From contig DIUJ01000045.1 in NCBI GenBank assembly GCA_002422315.1, positions 1-64,000 of the forward strand: DNA of 64,000 bases, given 5' to 3'. Shown here piece by piece: positions 42,192-50,046 of this stretch; the stretch's first letter is position 1, and each line of letters opens with the position of its first letter. Origin of the DNA: Bacteroidetes bacterium UBA6161 (GTDB lineage: Bacteria; Bacteroidota; Bacteroidia; NS11-12g; UBA955). The notes beneath the pieces were generated by a model, which was not told the DNA's origin, did no database searches, and saw only the letters and a list, made by a program, of their open reading frames with translations. Made by a program: the position numbers and the translations under genes.

Positions 42192-43925
42192 TTGAATAAA
42201 TTTTATGTTTTAGTGTTTTTTCTTTTGGATTGGATTATCCTATATGCTTACAATCCTATTCCCAATAAAGGTCACATTCAATATAATTCTCAAGAGTTGG
42301 AACTGTCACAAGACAGTTTCAACTCTTTTCAATATACAGAAGTTAAGTCTTTTTTACTTGAACATAGGGTAGATATTGCAAAGCTTTTTAATTACAATCA
42401 AACCTTTAGGATTACACCTGATGGCTGCTATAGTTACTATGCAGACAGTAATTCCATAGTAAAAAATTGCAATGGTAATATTACCAAGCGATACATATTT
42501 ACCAAAGGCACTAGCTATTTGCTTTCTAATTATAAATGGGTAAGCCAAAGCCACTTAGTATTGACATACCATGTGCCTGGCATGGGATATACTAACGACT
42601 GGACAGTATATTTATATGATTTTGATTCAGGAAAGATTGCTTCAACTTATAATTTTGATGGCTCAGATATGTTACATTCTAAACTTCCAAATTTTAATAA
42701 TAGTATAAATAACGGCAGCTCTTCTCACTATGATTTTTCTGGGAGTACTACTTTTGACTTGATTTTTAATCATAAAGATAGCTCAATTATTCTACCTGTT
42801 TATCCTGCATATAACAAAACTAACCCAAAGGATACATTTACATTCCAACATTTAAGTAAAACTAAAGTTTTGCTTAAAGTGTTTCCTATCCACGCAAATA
42901 AAACCGCCTATAGACTTCTAGCCGAATTTAAAGATTTATTTTTTGATTGTAATAAGAGCAAATATTTTTATCAATCGCTCTATAATGTGAGTTCTTATCA
43001 TGATGAAAGTAAAAATACCTTGTATCTTTCCACCGGGTTATCAAACAAGATTATTCAATATGATTATTTAAATAATGAACAAAAGGTAGTAAACAATAGT
43101 CATGAGTTCTTACCAAATTGCAATGGCTTTGATTCCCTATCTAATAGTAACGATTTTTCACAATCATTTTTTCTGAATCTTTTTTATGATAGTATTCATA
43201 ATCGTTTTTTACGGCAAGTCTTGTTGCCACTAAATGACAGAGAATTGAAGAAACACTGGCCTAAACGATACGGTTGTATTGTAATGGATGATAAATTTAA
43301 AACTCTTGGATTTGTAGAATTCCCAATTGGTTATAAAATGTTTGGCTTAGATAAACAAGGGTACCTACACCTAAAACAAACAGAGAATATTTCTGATTTT
43401 ACTTCTTCTCAAATCCTTGTAATTAGCATAGCAAAAACATTTTCTCGCAAGGCTTCTGTTGGACTTGTTTCTGAACCACCATCTCTTGAAAAAGAATATT
43501 CCAATTATAATTCTTTTTTTAAAGATGTAAATCCAGATATTTTAAATTACAAAAAAGTAGTAATAGTGCCTATTGATAACAGTTGCCCTGCTTGTATAAA
43601 TAAGGTTACAAACTTTTTGACAATAGCCGATTCCATACAGTCGGATGTTTGTGTAATTATTCTTTTTAAAAACAAAAGCAAAGCTGAAGAATTAGCAAGT
43701 ATTCTAAGGAATAAAAGTTTTAATAATCAAATTGTTTTTGACAAAAATCTAAATCATTCAAGACTAAGCTATACCCCCAGTAGCTTACAATATATTGTAC
43801 TTCAAGAAAAAGAATATATTCTGAAACAAGATTTTAATCCTGAAACTATATCGGAATTTTTTTCTTTATTAGCCGTTGATTTGTTAGATATAATAGGTCC
43901 TACATGTAACGATATTGGTGAATAA
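42192..43925 (+). CDS. Exported propeller-like protein with C-terminal thioredoxin-like domain
   Basis: 577 residues from a TTG at 42192; no ATG precedes the signal peptide (KFYVLVFFLLDWIILYAYN). Residues about 30-430 resemble the DUF4221-like protein at 37415 in length, strand content and a closing YGCIVMDDKFKTLGFVEFP. From about 455 a strand (KVVIVPID) leads to NSCPAC with Cys465 and Cys468 and a helix, then CVIILFKNK, a thioredoxin-like domain. It fuses in one chain the two protein types that are separate genes upstream. The fusion implies that the propeller and thiol functions act together. Confidence 0.75.
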   Translation: MNKFYVLVFFLLDWIILYAYNPIPNKGHIQYNSQELELSQDSFNSFQYTEVKSFLLEHRVDIAKLFNYNQTFRITPDGCYSYYADSNSIVKNCNGNITKRYIFTKGTSYLLSNYKWVSQSHLVLTYHVPGMGYTNDWTVYLYDFDSGKIASTYNFDGSDMLHSKLPNFNNSINNGSSSHYDFSGSTTFDLIFNHKDSSIILPVYPAYNKTNPKDTFTFQHLSKTKVLLKVFPIHANKTAYRLLAEFKDLFFDCNKSKYFYQSLYNVSSYHDESKNTLYLSTGLSNKIIQYDYLNNEQKVVNNSHEFLPNCNGFDSLSNSNDFSQSFFLNLFYDSIHNRFLRQVLLPLNDRELKKHWPKRYGCIVMDDKFKTLGFVEFPIGYKMFGLDKQGYLHLKQTENISDFTSSQILVISIAKTFSRKASVGLVSEPPSLEKEYSNYNSFFKDVNPDILNYKKVVIVPIDNSCPACINKVTNFLTIADSIQSDVCVIILFKNKSKAEELASILRNKSFNNQIVFDKNLNHSRLSYTPSSLQYIVLQEKEYILKQDFNPETISEFFSLLAVDLLDIIGPTCNDIGE

Positions 43926-43947
43926 ACTAACTTGATTAAAATAGTTC

Positions 43948-44233
43948 CCACGCTCTCGCTCATCTTGCAAGTGAACTCTATCTTTGCCTCTGGCATCTCT
44001 TAAAATCATTCTCATATTTCTTTTGTTTTGAAATACACAATTTTTGAGCAGTATCTCCCTTCGCTTATTTCGCACCTATGGCGCTTGTAGATTAGTTGTT
44101 GTTTTTTTTCATAGCCCTTGTCAGGCTATGCTAAGGATTGCGCACCTTTGGTGCTTACAGGAACCTATGTATTAACTCTTCAAGGGTTCAAAACCCTTGA
44201 AGAGTTTTGTAGAAATTATTGTTAAAATTACCA
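43948..44233. repeat. Palindromic-element fragment and intergenic hairpins
   Basis: 43948-44030 is the reverse 3' part of the MITE-like family (CTCATCTTGCAAGTGAACTC, then CTTTGCCTCTGGCATCTC). Next come the hairpins CATAGCC-CTTGTCA-GGCTATG at 44110-44130 and AACTCTTCAAGGGTT-CAA-AACCCTTGAAGAGTT at 44174-44206. The latter has a 15-bp stem and may terminate the GT2 gene (minus strand) and the cassette. No coding frame here has support. Confidence 0.75.
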
Positions 44234-45091
44234 CTATAGCTCAAGAAATACTTTAAGCCTATTGAGTTTTTCTCTGAACCAAATTTGTCTTTTGCCTAGT
44301 TCTTCTTGGTATTCTTGGCCTTTTTGTAAGTAATAGGAATCAAAAAAACTTGGAGTGATTCCCCATTTCTTTTTAAAAGTTTTGCGGCCATCGTTCATTT
44401 TTATTCTATTCAGGGATTTTGAACCAAAATGGTACACTCTGGATTTTGCAACCCCTTTAAATATCCTAACCCCTTCTTGCCATAGTTTCATGCTAAAATC
44501 AGGGTCGGAATATAGCCCCGGGCTGAACTCCATACTGTAACCCCCTACTTTTTTCCATAGGTCTATATGTACTACATTGGGTGGCCAGCTAGCCCCGCTC
44601 CAGTTGGATTTTGGGAAAGAGGAGTAGCTGCGTAGAAGACCTTCTTTATTGAATTCTTTTGGGTTGGTACCAAAATTTTTACCTCTTATCACACAATTGT
44701 TTTTACCTTCAAAAGGCTCTATCATAGTGGCAGAAAAGAAAAAATGGGTATGGTTTAGTTGCTTTATTTCCTCAATCAATTCTGCATCCCAACTAGGAAG
44801 TGCGTACATGTCGTCATTAAAATAGCATATATAGTTGGTTTCGGCTAGTTCAGATGCCTGGTTTAGTGCAAAACAAATCCCTTGGTTTTTTTCAGAATAG
44901 CTATAGTCTATATCTTCTCTCGTTCTTACCCATTCTAAGGTACCATCGCTGCCTTCGTTTACATGCACAATGATTTGGTGGTATACAGAGGAATGGTTGC
45001 GAATAGATTCCACGCAGAGTTGCAAGTATTCTAAATTGTTCCACGAGGGCAAAAGAATGCTAAAAGCGTAATCTTGGTATTTTTTAGTCAT
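44234..45091 (-). CDS. GT2-family glycosyltransferase
   Basis: 285 residues from the ATG at 45091; an in-frame ATG 27 bp earlier would precede the predicted transcription start. A GT-A fold is indicated by FSILLPSWNNLEYLQLCVES at the N-terminus, NEGSDGTLEWV, and the metal-binding FNDDMYALPSW (DD variant of DXD) near residue 100. The C-terminal third is basic. Enzymes of this family transfer a sugar from a nucleotide sugar to lipid or polysaccharide acceptors. It is divergent from the threonine dehydrogenase-like gene. Confidence 0.88.
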   Translation of the reverse strand: MTKKYQDYAFSILLPSWNNLEYLQLCVESIRNHSSVYHQIIVHVNEGSDGTLEWVRTREDIDYSYSEKNQGICFALNQASELAETNYICYFNDDMYALPSWDAELIEEIKQLNHTHFFFSATMIEPFEGKNNCVIRGKNFGTNPKEFNKEGLLRSYSSFPKSNWSGASWPPNVVHIDLWKKVGGYSMEFSPGLYSDPDFSMKLWQEGVRIFKGVAKSRVYHFGSKSLNRIKMNDGRKTFKKKWGITPSFFDSYYLQKGQEYQEELGKRQIWFREKLNRLKVFLEL

Positions 45092-45101
45092 AAAAACACT
45101 G

Positions 45102-45138
45102 CAAATGTATGCAAGCAAAGGAAACCTTTTTATATTTG
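45102..45138. promoter_or_regulatory. Divergent promoter pair
   Basis: TACATTTG on the minus strand (45109-45102) serves the GT2 gene and TATATTTG on the plus strand (45131-45138) serves the dehydrogenase gene. Both predict leaders of only 4-7 nt. Confidence 0.6.
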
Positions 45139-45145
45139 CAGCACA

Positions 45146-46123
45146 ATGAGCACAGAAAAAATATTAATTATTGGCGCATGCGGTCAATTAGGTACGGAAC
45201 TTACCGAAGAATTGAGAAAAATTTATGGAAATAGCAATGTAATTGCTTCTGATGTAAGGGTTTCGGAAAACGAAGTCTTTGCTCAAGGACCATTTGAAAT
45301 TTTAGATGTTTTAAATAAAAGTCAAGTTGCCGAAATTTTTGCCAAGTATAAGCCAACCCAAGTGTATCATTTGGCAGCTTTGTTAAGTGCCACCGCCGAA
45401 AAAAATCCCAAATTAGGATGGACTCTAAACATGGATGGTTTGTTTACTATTTTTGATGCTGCATTGGAATATAAAACTGCAAAATTATATTGGCCAAGTT
45501 CTATCGCTGTTTTTGGACCCAATACCCCTAGGGACAATACTCCCCAGTTTTGTGTAATGGACCCTACTACAGTGTATGGTATTTCTAAATTGGCTGGTGA
45601 AAGATATTGCGAATATTATTTCAAACGCTATGGTTTGGATGTAAGAAGTCTTCGTTACCCGGGTCTTATAGGTTACAAGTCGGCACCTGGAGGTGGAACT
45701 ACCGACTACGCTGTAAGCATTTACCACGATGCATTAACTTCTGGCAAACACGAATGTTTCCTTGGACCACAAACTACTTTGCCCATGTTGTATATGCCCG
45801 ATTCTATAAAAGCTACTCTTAGTCTAATGGATGCCCCTGCAGAAAAAGTGTTGATACGTTCCTCTTATAACTTAGCAGGCATGAGTTTTTCTCCAGAAGA
45901 AATCACAGCTTCTATACGCAAGTTTATACCAGATTTTAGCAGCTCTTATGTTCCCGATAGTCGCCAAGCTATAGCAGATAGTTGGCCTAGAATTATAGAC
46001 GATAGCAGAGCAAGACAAGATTGGGGTTGGAAACCAGACTTTGACTTAGACGCTATGACTTTGGATATGCTTAAAAACCTAGCGCCTGTGTATGGCAAGG
46101 AATTTAATGCAGGTTCACATTAA
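45146..46123 (+). CDS. SDR-type L-threonine 3-dehydrogenase
   Basis: 325 residues from the ATG at 45146, eight bases after the -7 box; a longer frame from 45074 would begin before the promoter. It is an extended short-chain dehydrogenase: the NAD-binding GACGQLG at 10-16, YHLAALLSATAEKNP, the catalytic Tyr-x3-Lys in VYGISKLAGERYCEYY, and the threonine-dehydrogenase-specific SIAVFGPNTPRDNTPQ and YPGLIGYKSAPGGGTTDYAV. These enzymes oxidise L-threonine to 2-amino-3-ketobutyrate with NAD+. The partner kbl is not in the window. Confidence 0.9.
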   Translation: MSTEKILIIGACGQLGTELTEELRKIYGNSNVIASDVRVSENEVFAQGPFEILDVLNKSQVAEIFAKYKPTQVYHLAALLSATAEKNPKLGWTLNMDGLFTIFDAALEYKTAKLYWPSSIAVFGPNTPRDNTPQFCVMDPTTVYGISKLAGERYCEYYFKRYGLDVRSLRYPGLIGYKSAPGGGTTDYAVSIYHDALTSGKHECFLGPQTTLPMLYMPDSIKATLSLMDAPAEKVLIRSSYNLAGMSFSPEEITASIRKFIPDFSSSYVPDSRQAIADSWPRIIDDSRARQDWGWKPDFDLDAMTLDMLKNLAPVYGKEFNAGSH

Positions 46124-46152
46124 GTAGATATTTGCGTTTGCTTGGTGATCCT

Positions 46153-46192
46153 CCAATAAATTGGGGACAGGTCCGCCAATAAATTGGGGACA
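46153..46192. repeat. Direct repeat CCAATAAATTGGGGACA, two copies
   Basis: Exact 17-bp copies at 46153-46169 and 46176-46192, separated by GGTCCG. Each contains AATAAATT-like symmetry. No transposase or integrase is adjacent. Confidence 0.8.
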
Positions 46193-46246
46193 CGCAAACA
46201 CGCAACCACGGCGTATTTTATTTTACCCTAGTTTTCAAACACATAG

Positions 46247-46266
46247 CCCACGGTTTTAACCGTGGG
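46247..46266. repeat. REP-like perfect palindrome
   Basis: CCCACGGTT, TT, AACCGTGGG, preceded by ACATAG, at the 3' end of the TauE-like gene. It has the same architecture as 20962-20981 with compensated stem substitutions, and may also serve as a terminator for the minus-strand ccoG operon. Confidence 0.75.
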
Positions 46267-46272
46267 AATTAA

Positions 46273-46977
46273 TTATTTTGGTTTGCAGCATTCCAATTGC
46301 CCTTGTGGTTTTATTTTTGGGCTTAAATAGGGTATGCCTAAGTTCATGCCTCTAAGTATAAGCAGTATACCTATAAACAACAAGGAATAAGGTACAATTC
46401 TACGAAGTTTATTGCGCCATGTGAGAGGAATCATGGCAGAGCTGAGCGAAAGTGTAAACATAGCAGGCAGGGTGCCTAAGCCAAAAACAAACATAAACAA
46501 AGCGCTTTGCCACAGTCCTCCTGCACCTACGGCAAGAGCCAAAGCCATGTATACTAGCCCGCAGGGCAACAATCCATTGAAAAAACCTAAGAGTAGGAAA
46601 TTTGTTTTTTTGTTCCCGGAAAAATAACCGGAAACAATTTTTTGAATCTTTTGATACAGAGGTTTTTGGGAAACATATCTTTCTACTTTCTGATTAAATC
46701 CTAATACCAGAACCAGCAACATAAGCACGCCGGCTACAATAGAAAGTTTTTGGCTTATGCCTGCCATTTGCATGCCTAAACCCAACACGCCAGGAAGAAG
46801 CCCCAGCATGGAGTAAGCAAAAGCTCGGCTTATATTGTAAACGAGGAGATTCGCTATATTTCTTTTTTTATTGGTTTCGCTAGGAAGGGCAAGGGCTATA
46901 GGCCCGCACATACCAATGCAATGTGCGCTACCTAGTAGTCCTGTTAAAATAGCCGTAACCCAAAAAGAAGTGCTCAT
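46273..46977 (-). CDS. TauE/SafE-like membrane protein of the ccoG cluster
   Basis: 234 residues with about six transmembrane helices. The first helix carries GSAHCIGMCGP (residues 16-26), a CxxxC with an adjacent His that suggests copper or thiol handling. A central loop is basic, and the fourth helix region has GFFNGLLPCGLVYMALALAV, similar to DsbD-type or UreH-like domains. Proteins of this type often follow ccoGH in Bacteroidota, where a role in cbb3 oxidase or copper homeostasis is inferred. Its ATG overlaps the fixH stop (ATGA). Confidence 0.85.
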   Translation of the reverse strand: MSTSFWVTAILTGLLGSAHCIGMCGPIALALPSETNKKRNIANLLVYNISRAFAYSMLGLLPGVLGLGMQMAGISQKLSIVAGVLMLLVLVLGFNQKVERYVSQKPLYQKIQKIVSGYFSGNKKTNFLLLGFFNGLLPCGLVYMALALAVGAGGLWQSALFMFVFGLGTLPAMFTLSLSSAMIPLTWRNKLRRIVPYSLLFIGILLILRGMNLGIPYLSPKIKPQGQLECCKPK

Positions 46978-47420
46978 TTTTTTATGAAAATAATTTGTTC
47001 ATTTTCGTATTGTTTTGCTTCGTTTTCCCACTTTACAATAAGTAAGTATTTGCCTCCTATAAAAGAAGTTTGAGGATAGGCCAATCTATGCATACTAGTA
47101 CTCCCGATACTGTCTATAATATCTAGCTTACTAGAACTCGGCCTGAAGAAATGAACTATTAAATTTTGATAGGAAAGAATCGTATCTGGAAGAATAACGT
47201 GAACACTGTCTACGTTTTGTTCCATTCGTATCTCTTGGTTTAGCTCTGCAAAGTTTTGCATTGCAATCTTTTTAGAGTCTAGAGCCATTTCTTGGGCATA
47301 GTAGTCTTTTTCCACTAAGTTTACTTCTTTGCGAAAACTAAGTACCACCATGCTTACGATAAGCACTACAAATCCAAGATATAAAAACAATATTCTTTTT
47401 CCCCAGCTTATTTTTATCAT
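46974..47420 (-). CDS. FixH/CcoH-like protein
   Basis: 148 residues: one N-terminal membrane helix (about 9-28) and a periplasmic domain of about 115 residues. A FixH-like core begins near VEKDYYAQEMALDSKKIAMQ and closes with GGKYLLIVKWENEAKQY. FixH/CcoH is required for cbb3 cytochrome oxidase assembly or stability. It is translationally coupled to the TauE-like gene and lies 1 bp after ccoG. I identify it by gene order as much as by sequence. Confidence 0.82.
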   Translation of the reverse strand: MIKISWGKRILFLYLGFVVLIVSMVVLSFRKEVNLVEKDYYAQEMALDSKKIAMQNFAELNQEIRMEQNVDSVHVILPDTILSYQNLIVHFFRPSSSKLDIIDSIGSTSMHRLAYPQTSFIGGKYLLIVKWENEAKQYENEQIIFIKK

Positions 47421-47421
47421 G

Positions 47422-48828
47422 TTATTTATTGAATTTTTTATTAAAATTTATTGGTCCTATAAAAGTGGTTTTTATGCTTTGAAGCTTTCTTCCTTTGGTA
47501 TATACCCCTATATTTACTTTTAGTTTGTGGGTATTTAAACTCTCTTCTGGCAAAATTATAAAAAAAGTACTTTGCGAGATATCTGAGGGTTTAAGTACGG
47601 GGTTGTTTCCAACAAAAACGATTTCACCCTTGATATCTTCTAGTTTAAGGTCAACTGGAATAGTCTCTCTGGTTTTATTGATAATTTTGAGGTTGTAAAT
47701 ATTCCTAACCCCTATACTATCGGTATAATACAATGTACCTTTCGCTCGCATGGCTTTAGCATCTACATCGGTTCTAGATACAATAAGAAAGCCTTCTAAC
47801 ACTAGCAGTAACACAAGCACAACGGTATAAGCCTTCATTCTGCGGGTATAGGTGGTTTTGGCTTTGTTTTTTATGTTATTTTCACTTGCTACACGGATCA
47901 AACCTTTAGGTTTTTCAATTTTCTCCATAATATTGTCGCAAGCATCTATACAAGCAGTACAATTTACACACTCTAGTTGGGTGCCATTGCGAATGTCTAT
48001 ACCTGTAGGGCATACCTGTACACACTGATAGCAGTCAATACAATCGCCTTGTGAGCGTTCTTCTCCCTTTCTAAGTTTGCCTCTTGGTTCGCCTCTTTCG
48101 TAGTCATAAGCTACCACCATGGAGTCTTTGTCTAGCATTACTCCTTGCAGTCTTCCATAAGGGCATACCACCAAGCAAACTTGTTCTCTAAACCAAGCAA
48201 AAATAAAGAAGAAAATACCCGAAAAAACAAGCATAAGGGTAAACCCTCCTTTGTGCTGTGAAAGGGGTTCTGTTATGATTTTGTAGAGTTCATCTATTCC
48301 AATAATATAGGCTAAAAACGTGTTTCCCACCAGAAAACTGATAATATAGAAAATAATCCACTTGCTCCCTTTTTTAACAATCTTTTCTTGGTTCCATTTT
48401 TGTTTGTCAAGAGCTTTTTGTTTGGTATAATCCCCTTCAATCCAATATTCAATTTTTCTAAATACCATTTCCATAAACACAGTTTGAGGACATGCCCAGC
48501 CACAAAACACCCTGCCAAAAACAATAGTAAAAAGAACAATGAAAATAATAAAGGTAACCATTCCTAACCCGAATATTATGAAATCCTGAGGCCAGAAAAT
48601 TTTACCAAATAAGATAAATTTTCTTTCGACTATATTTATAAGAAAAAACGGGTCTCCATTGTACTTGATAAATGGTAATCCGAAAAACACTAAAAGAAAA
48701 ATAAAGGTTGCAATGGTTCTTTTATTGTAAAAATCGCCAAAGGGTTTTTTTGCATAAATCCAGTTTCTTTTCCCTTTTTCGTTGATTGTAGCTACGGAAT
48801 CTCTGAAACTTTCTTGTTCGTTTTGCAT
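47422..48828 (-). CDS. ccoG: Cytochrome c oxidase accessory protein CcoG (FixG/RdxA)
   Basis: 468 residues. Membrane helices (about 37-52, 83-104, 157-176, 196-212 and near 312-326) surround FCGWACPQ at 108-115 and a VCPYGRLQG segment. Two ferredoxin-type 4Fe-4S motifs use Cys263/266/269/273 and Cys287/290/293/297. The C-terminal part is a periplasmic immunoglobulin-like domain. CcoG is a copper reductase for cbb3 oxidase maturation. The gene starts a ccoG-fixH-TauE-like operon. The oxidase genes ccoNOP are not in the window, although they are the usual neighbours. Confidence 0.94.
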   Translation of the reverse strand: MQNEQESFRDSVATINEKGKRNWIYAKKPFGDFYNKRTIATFIFLLVFFGLPFIKYNGDPFFLINIVERKFILFGKIFWPQDFIIFGLGMVTFIIFIVLFTIVFGRVFCGWACPQTVFMEMVFRKIEYWIEGDYTKQKALDKQKWNQEKIVKKGSKWIIFYIISFLVGNTFLAYIIGIDELYKIITEPLSQHKGGFTLMLVFSGIFFFIFAWFREQVCLVVCPYGRLQGVMLDKDSMVVAYDYERGEPRGKLRKGEERSQGDCIDCYQCVQVCPTGIDIRNGTQLECVNCTACIDACDNIMEKIEKPKGLIRVASENNIKNKAKTTYTRRMKAYTVVLVLLLVLEGFLIVSRTDVDAKAMRAKGTLYYTDSIGVRNIYNLKIINKTRETIPVDLKLEDIKGEIVFVGNNPVLKPSDISQSTFFIILPEESLNTHKLKVNIGVYTKGRKLQSIKTTFIGPINFNKKFNK

Positions 48829-48974
48829 AGTTTGAGTACTTTGTTAAAAGTAAATTAAATCAAAAGCGAAGGTATTGTAAGCATCCCAAGTGGGAAGTGA
48901 TAGGGGTCAAGTAAAAACATGATTTTTGTCATTTTATGAAAGAATAATCCCCACTGAAGAGGTTTCATTTTACT

Positions 48975-48982
48975 TACCTTTG
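48975..48982 (+). promoter_or_regulatory. Predicted -7 box TACCTTTG directly before the TrmH-family gene
   Basis: A TAnnTTTG box whose last base is four bases before the ATG at 48987, predicting a leaderless or nearly leaderless message. Confidence 0.55.
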
Positions 48983-48986
48983 CCGC

Positions 48987-49763
48987 ATGTCATTAATTAC
49001 TAGTACTGCAAATCCATTGTATAAAAAAATCCAATCTTTAGATAAATCTAGAGAACGACGCAAACAAGGCCTTTTTTGGGTGGAAGGACAAAAAGAGGTA
49101 GAAATGGCTTTGGCAAATGGTTTTGAACCAGAGGTGGTAATCTACAGTTCGAGGTTTGATAGGGCCAGGGGTCCACACTTACAACAACACCACTATGTGG
49201 AATTTTCAAGCGATTTATTTGAGAGGGTCTGCTATAGGGAAAGTGTGTCTGATATAGGCGCTATTTTTAAAGTAAAACCTTTGGCTTTAAATACTTTAAA
49301 ACTTGGTGATAAGCCTTTTGTTTTGATTTTGGAGTCGGTAGAAAAACCAGGAAATCTAGGTGCGATACTTAGAACAGCAGATGCAGCCGGTGTAAATGCT
49401 GTAATTGTTTGCGATCCTATATGCGATTTTTATAATCCTAATGCCATACGTTCTAGTGTGGGTACTTTATTTTCTGTTCCTTTTGCATCTGCTAGCACAG
49501 CAGAGGTACAAGCTTGGCTTAAAAAAGAAAAGATACAAGTTTTCACTACTTTTATAGAAAATAGCAAACCCTATACAGAAACTTCCTTTGGAAATGCTAC
49601 TGCATTAGTTCTTGGTACGGAGGCATACGGACTTACAGAAGCTTGGAGATTACCACATTATCAGAACTGCGAAATACCAATGCGCGGCCAAAATGATTCA
49701 TTGAATATTTCTGTGGCTGCTGCTGTTTTAGCTTTTGAAGTAATTCGTCAGCGAAGTTTATAA
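48987..49763 (+). CDS. TrmH/SpoU-family RNA 2'-O-methyltransferase
   Basis: 258 residues: an N-terminal substrate-binding domain (SLDKSRERRKQGLFWVEGQK) and a C-terminal SPOUT knot domain. Its motifs are LILESVEKPGNLGAILRTAD, LVLGTEAYGL and IPMRGQNDSLNISVAAAV, which match the SAM-binding loops and the catalytic Arg/Asn/Ser blocks. Members methylate 2'-hydroxyls in rRNA or tRNA; the target site cannot be inferred. Its promoter sits immediately before the ATG. Confidence 0.92.
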   Translation: MSLITSTANPLYKKIQSLDKSRERRKQGLFWVEGQKEVEMALANGFEPEVVIYSSRFDRARGPHLQQHHYVEFSSDLFERVCYRESVSDIGAIFKVKPLALNTLKLGDKPFVLILESVEKPGNLGAILRTADAAGVNAVIVCDPICDFYNPNAIRSSVGTLFSVPFASASTAEVQAWLKKEKIQVFTTFIENSKPYTETSFGNATALVLGTEAYGLTEAWRLPHYQNCEIPMRGQNDSLNISVAAAVLAFEVIRQRSL

Positions 49764-49924
49764 GAGTTTAAAATCACCTTCCCCAATAGTTTGTATTTGT
49801 TCAAAAGAGAATGAGGTTATATATGCCTTTGTTGGAGCATTATTTCAGTAAAGACGAAAAAAAATATTTCTTTGCGTTACTTTTCTCTTTGATAAAATAG
49901 CGAATAAAAACAATTCAAATACAC

Positions 49925-49953
49925 CACTCCAACCCATTTTGGGAGTGTTATTT
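49925..49953 (+). terminator. Probable terminator after the TrmH-family gene
   Basis: CACTCC at 49925-49930 pairs with GGAGTG at 49942-49947 around an AACCCATTTTG loop that can itself pair internally, then TTATTTTT follows. It lies 160 bp beyond the stop codon. The rest of 49764-50023 shows no feature. Confidence 0.5.
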
Positions 49954-50023
49954 TTCTTAAACTTCTTTTGATTTTGCGAACACGATATATTGATTTTTTA
50001 TTCCTTAATCACAAGAATAATTT

Positions 50024-50031
50024 TAAGTTTG
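50024..50031 (+). promoter_or_regulatory. Predicted -7 box TAAGTTTG of the two-component operon
   Basis: A TAnnTTTG match 15 bp before the ATG at 50047. It argues against the earlier in-frame start at 49990, which lies upstream of it. Confidence 0.55.
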
Positions 50032-50046
50032 CAAAAAACAAAAGCC

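Noticed and set aside
36716..43925. Toxin-antitoxin or abortive-infection locus led by the XRE gene
   Set aside because: The neighbours are exported or lipid-anchored proteins, not a small cytoplasmic toxin, so a defence reading is not supported.
43884..44075. 63-codon minus-strand frame with RMILRDARGKDR
   Set aside because: It is the repeat-family fragment at 43948-44030 read through flanking sequence; it shows no gene-like properties.
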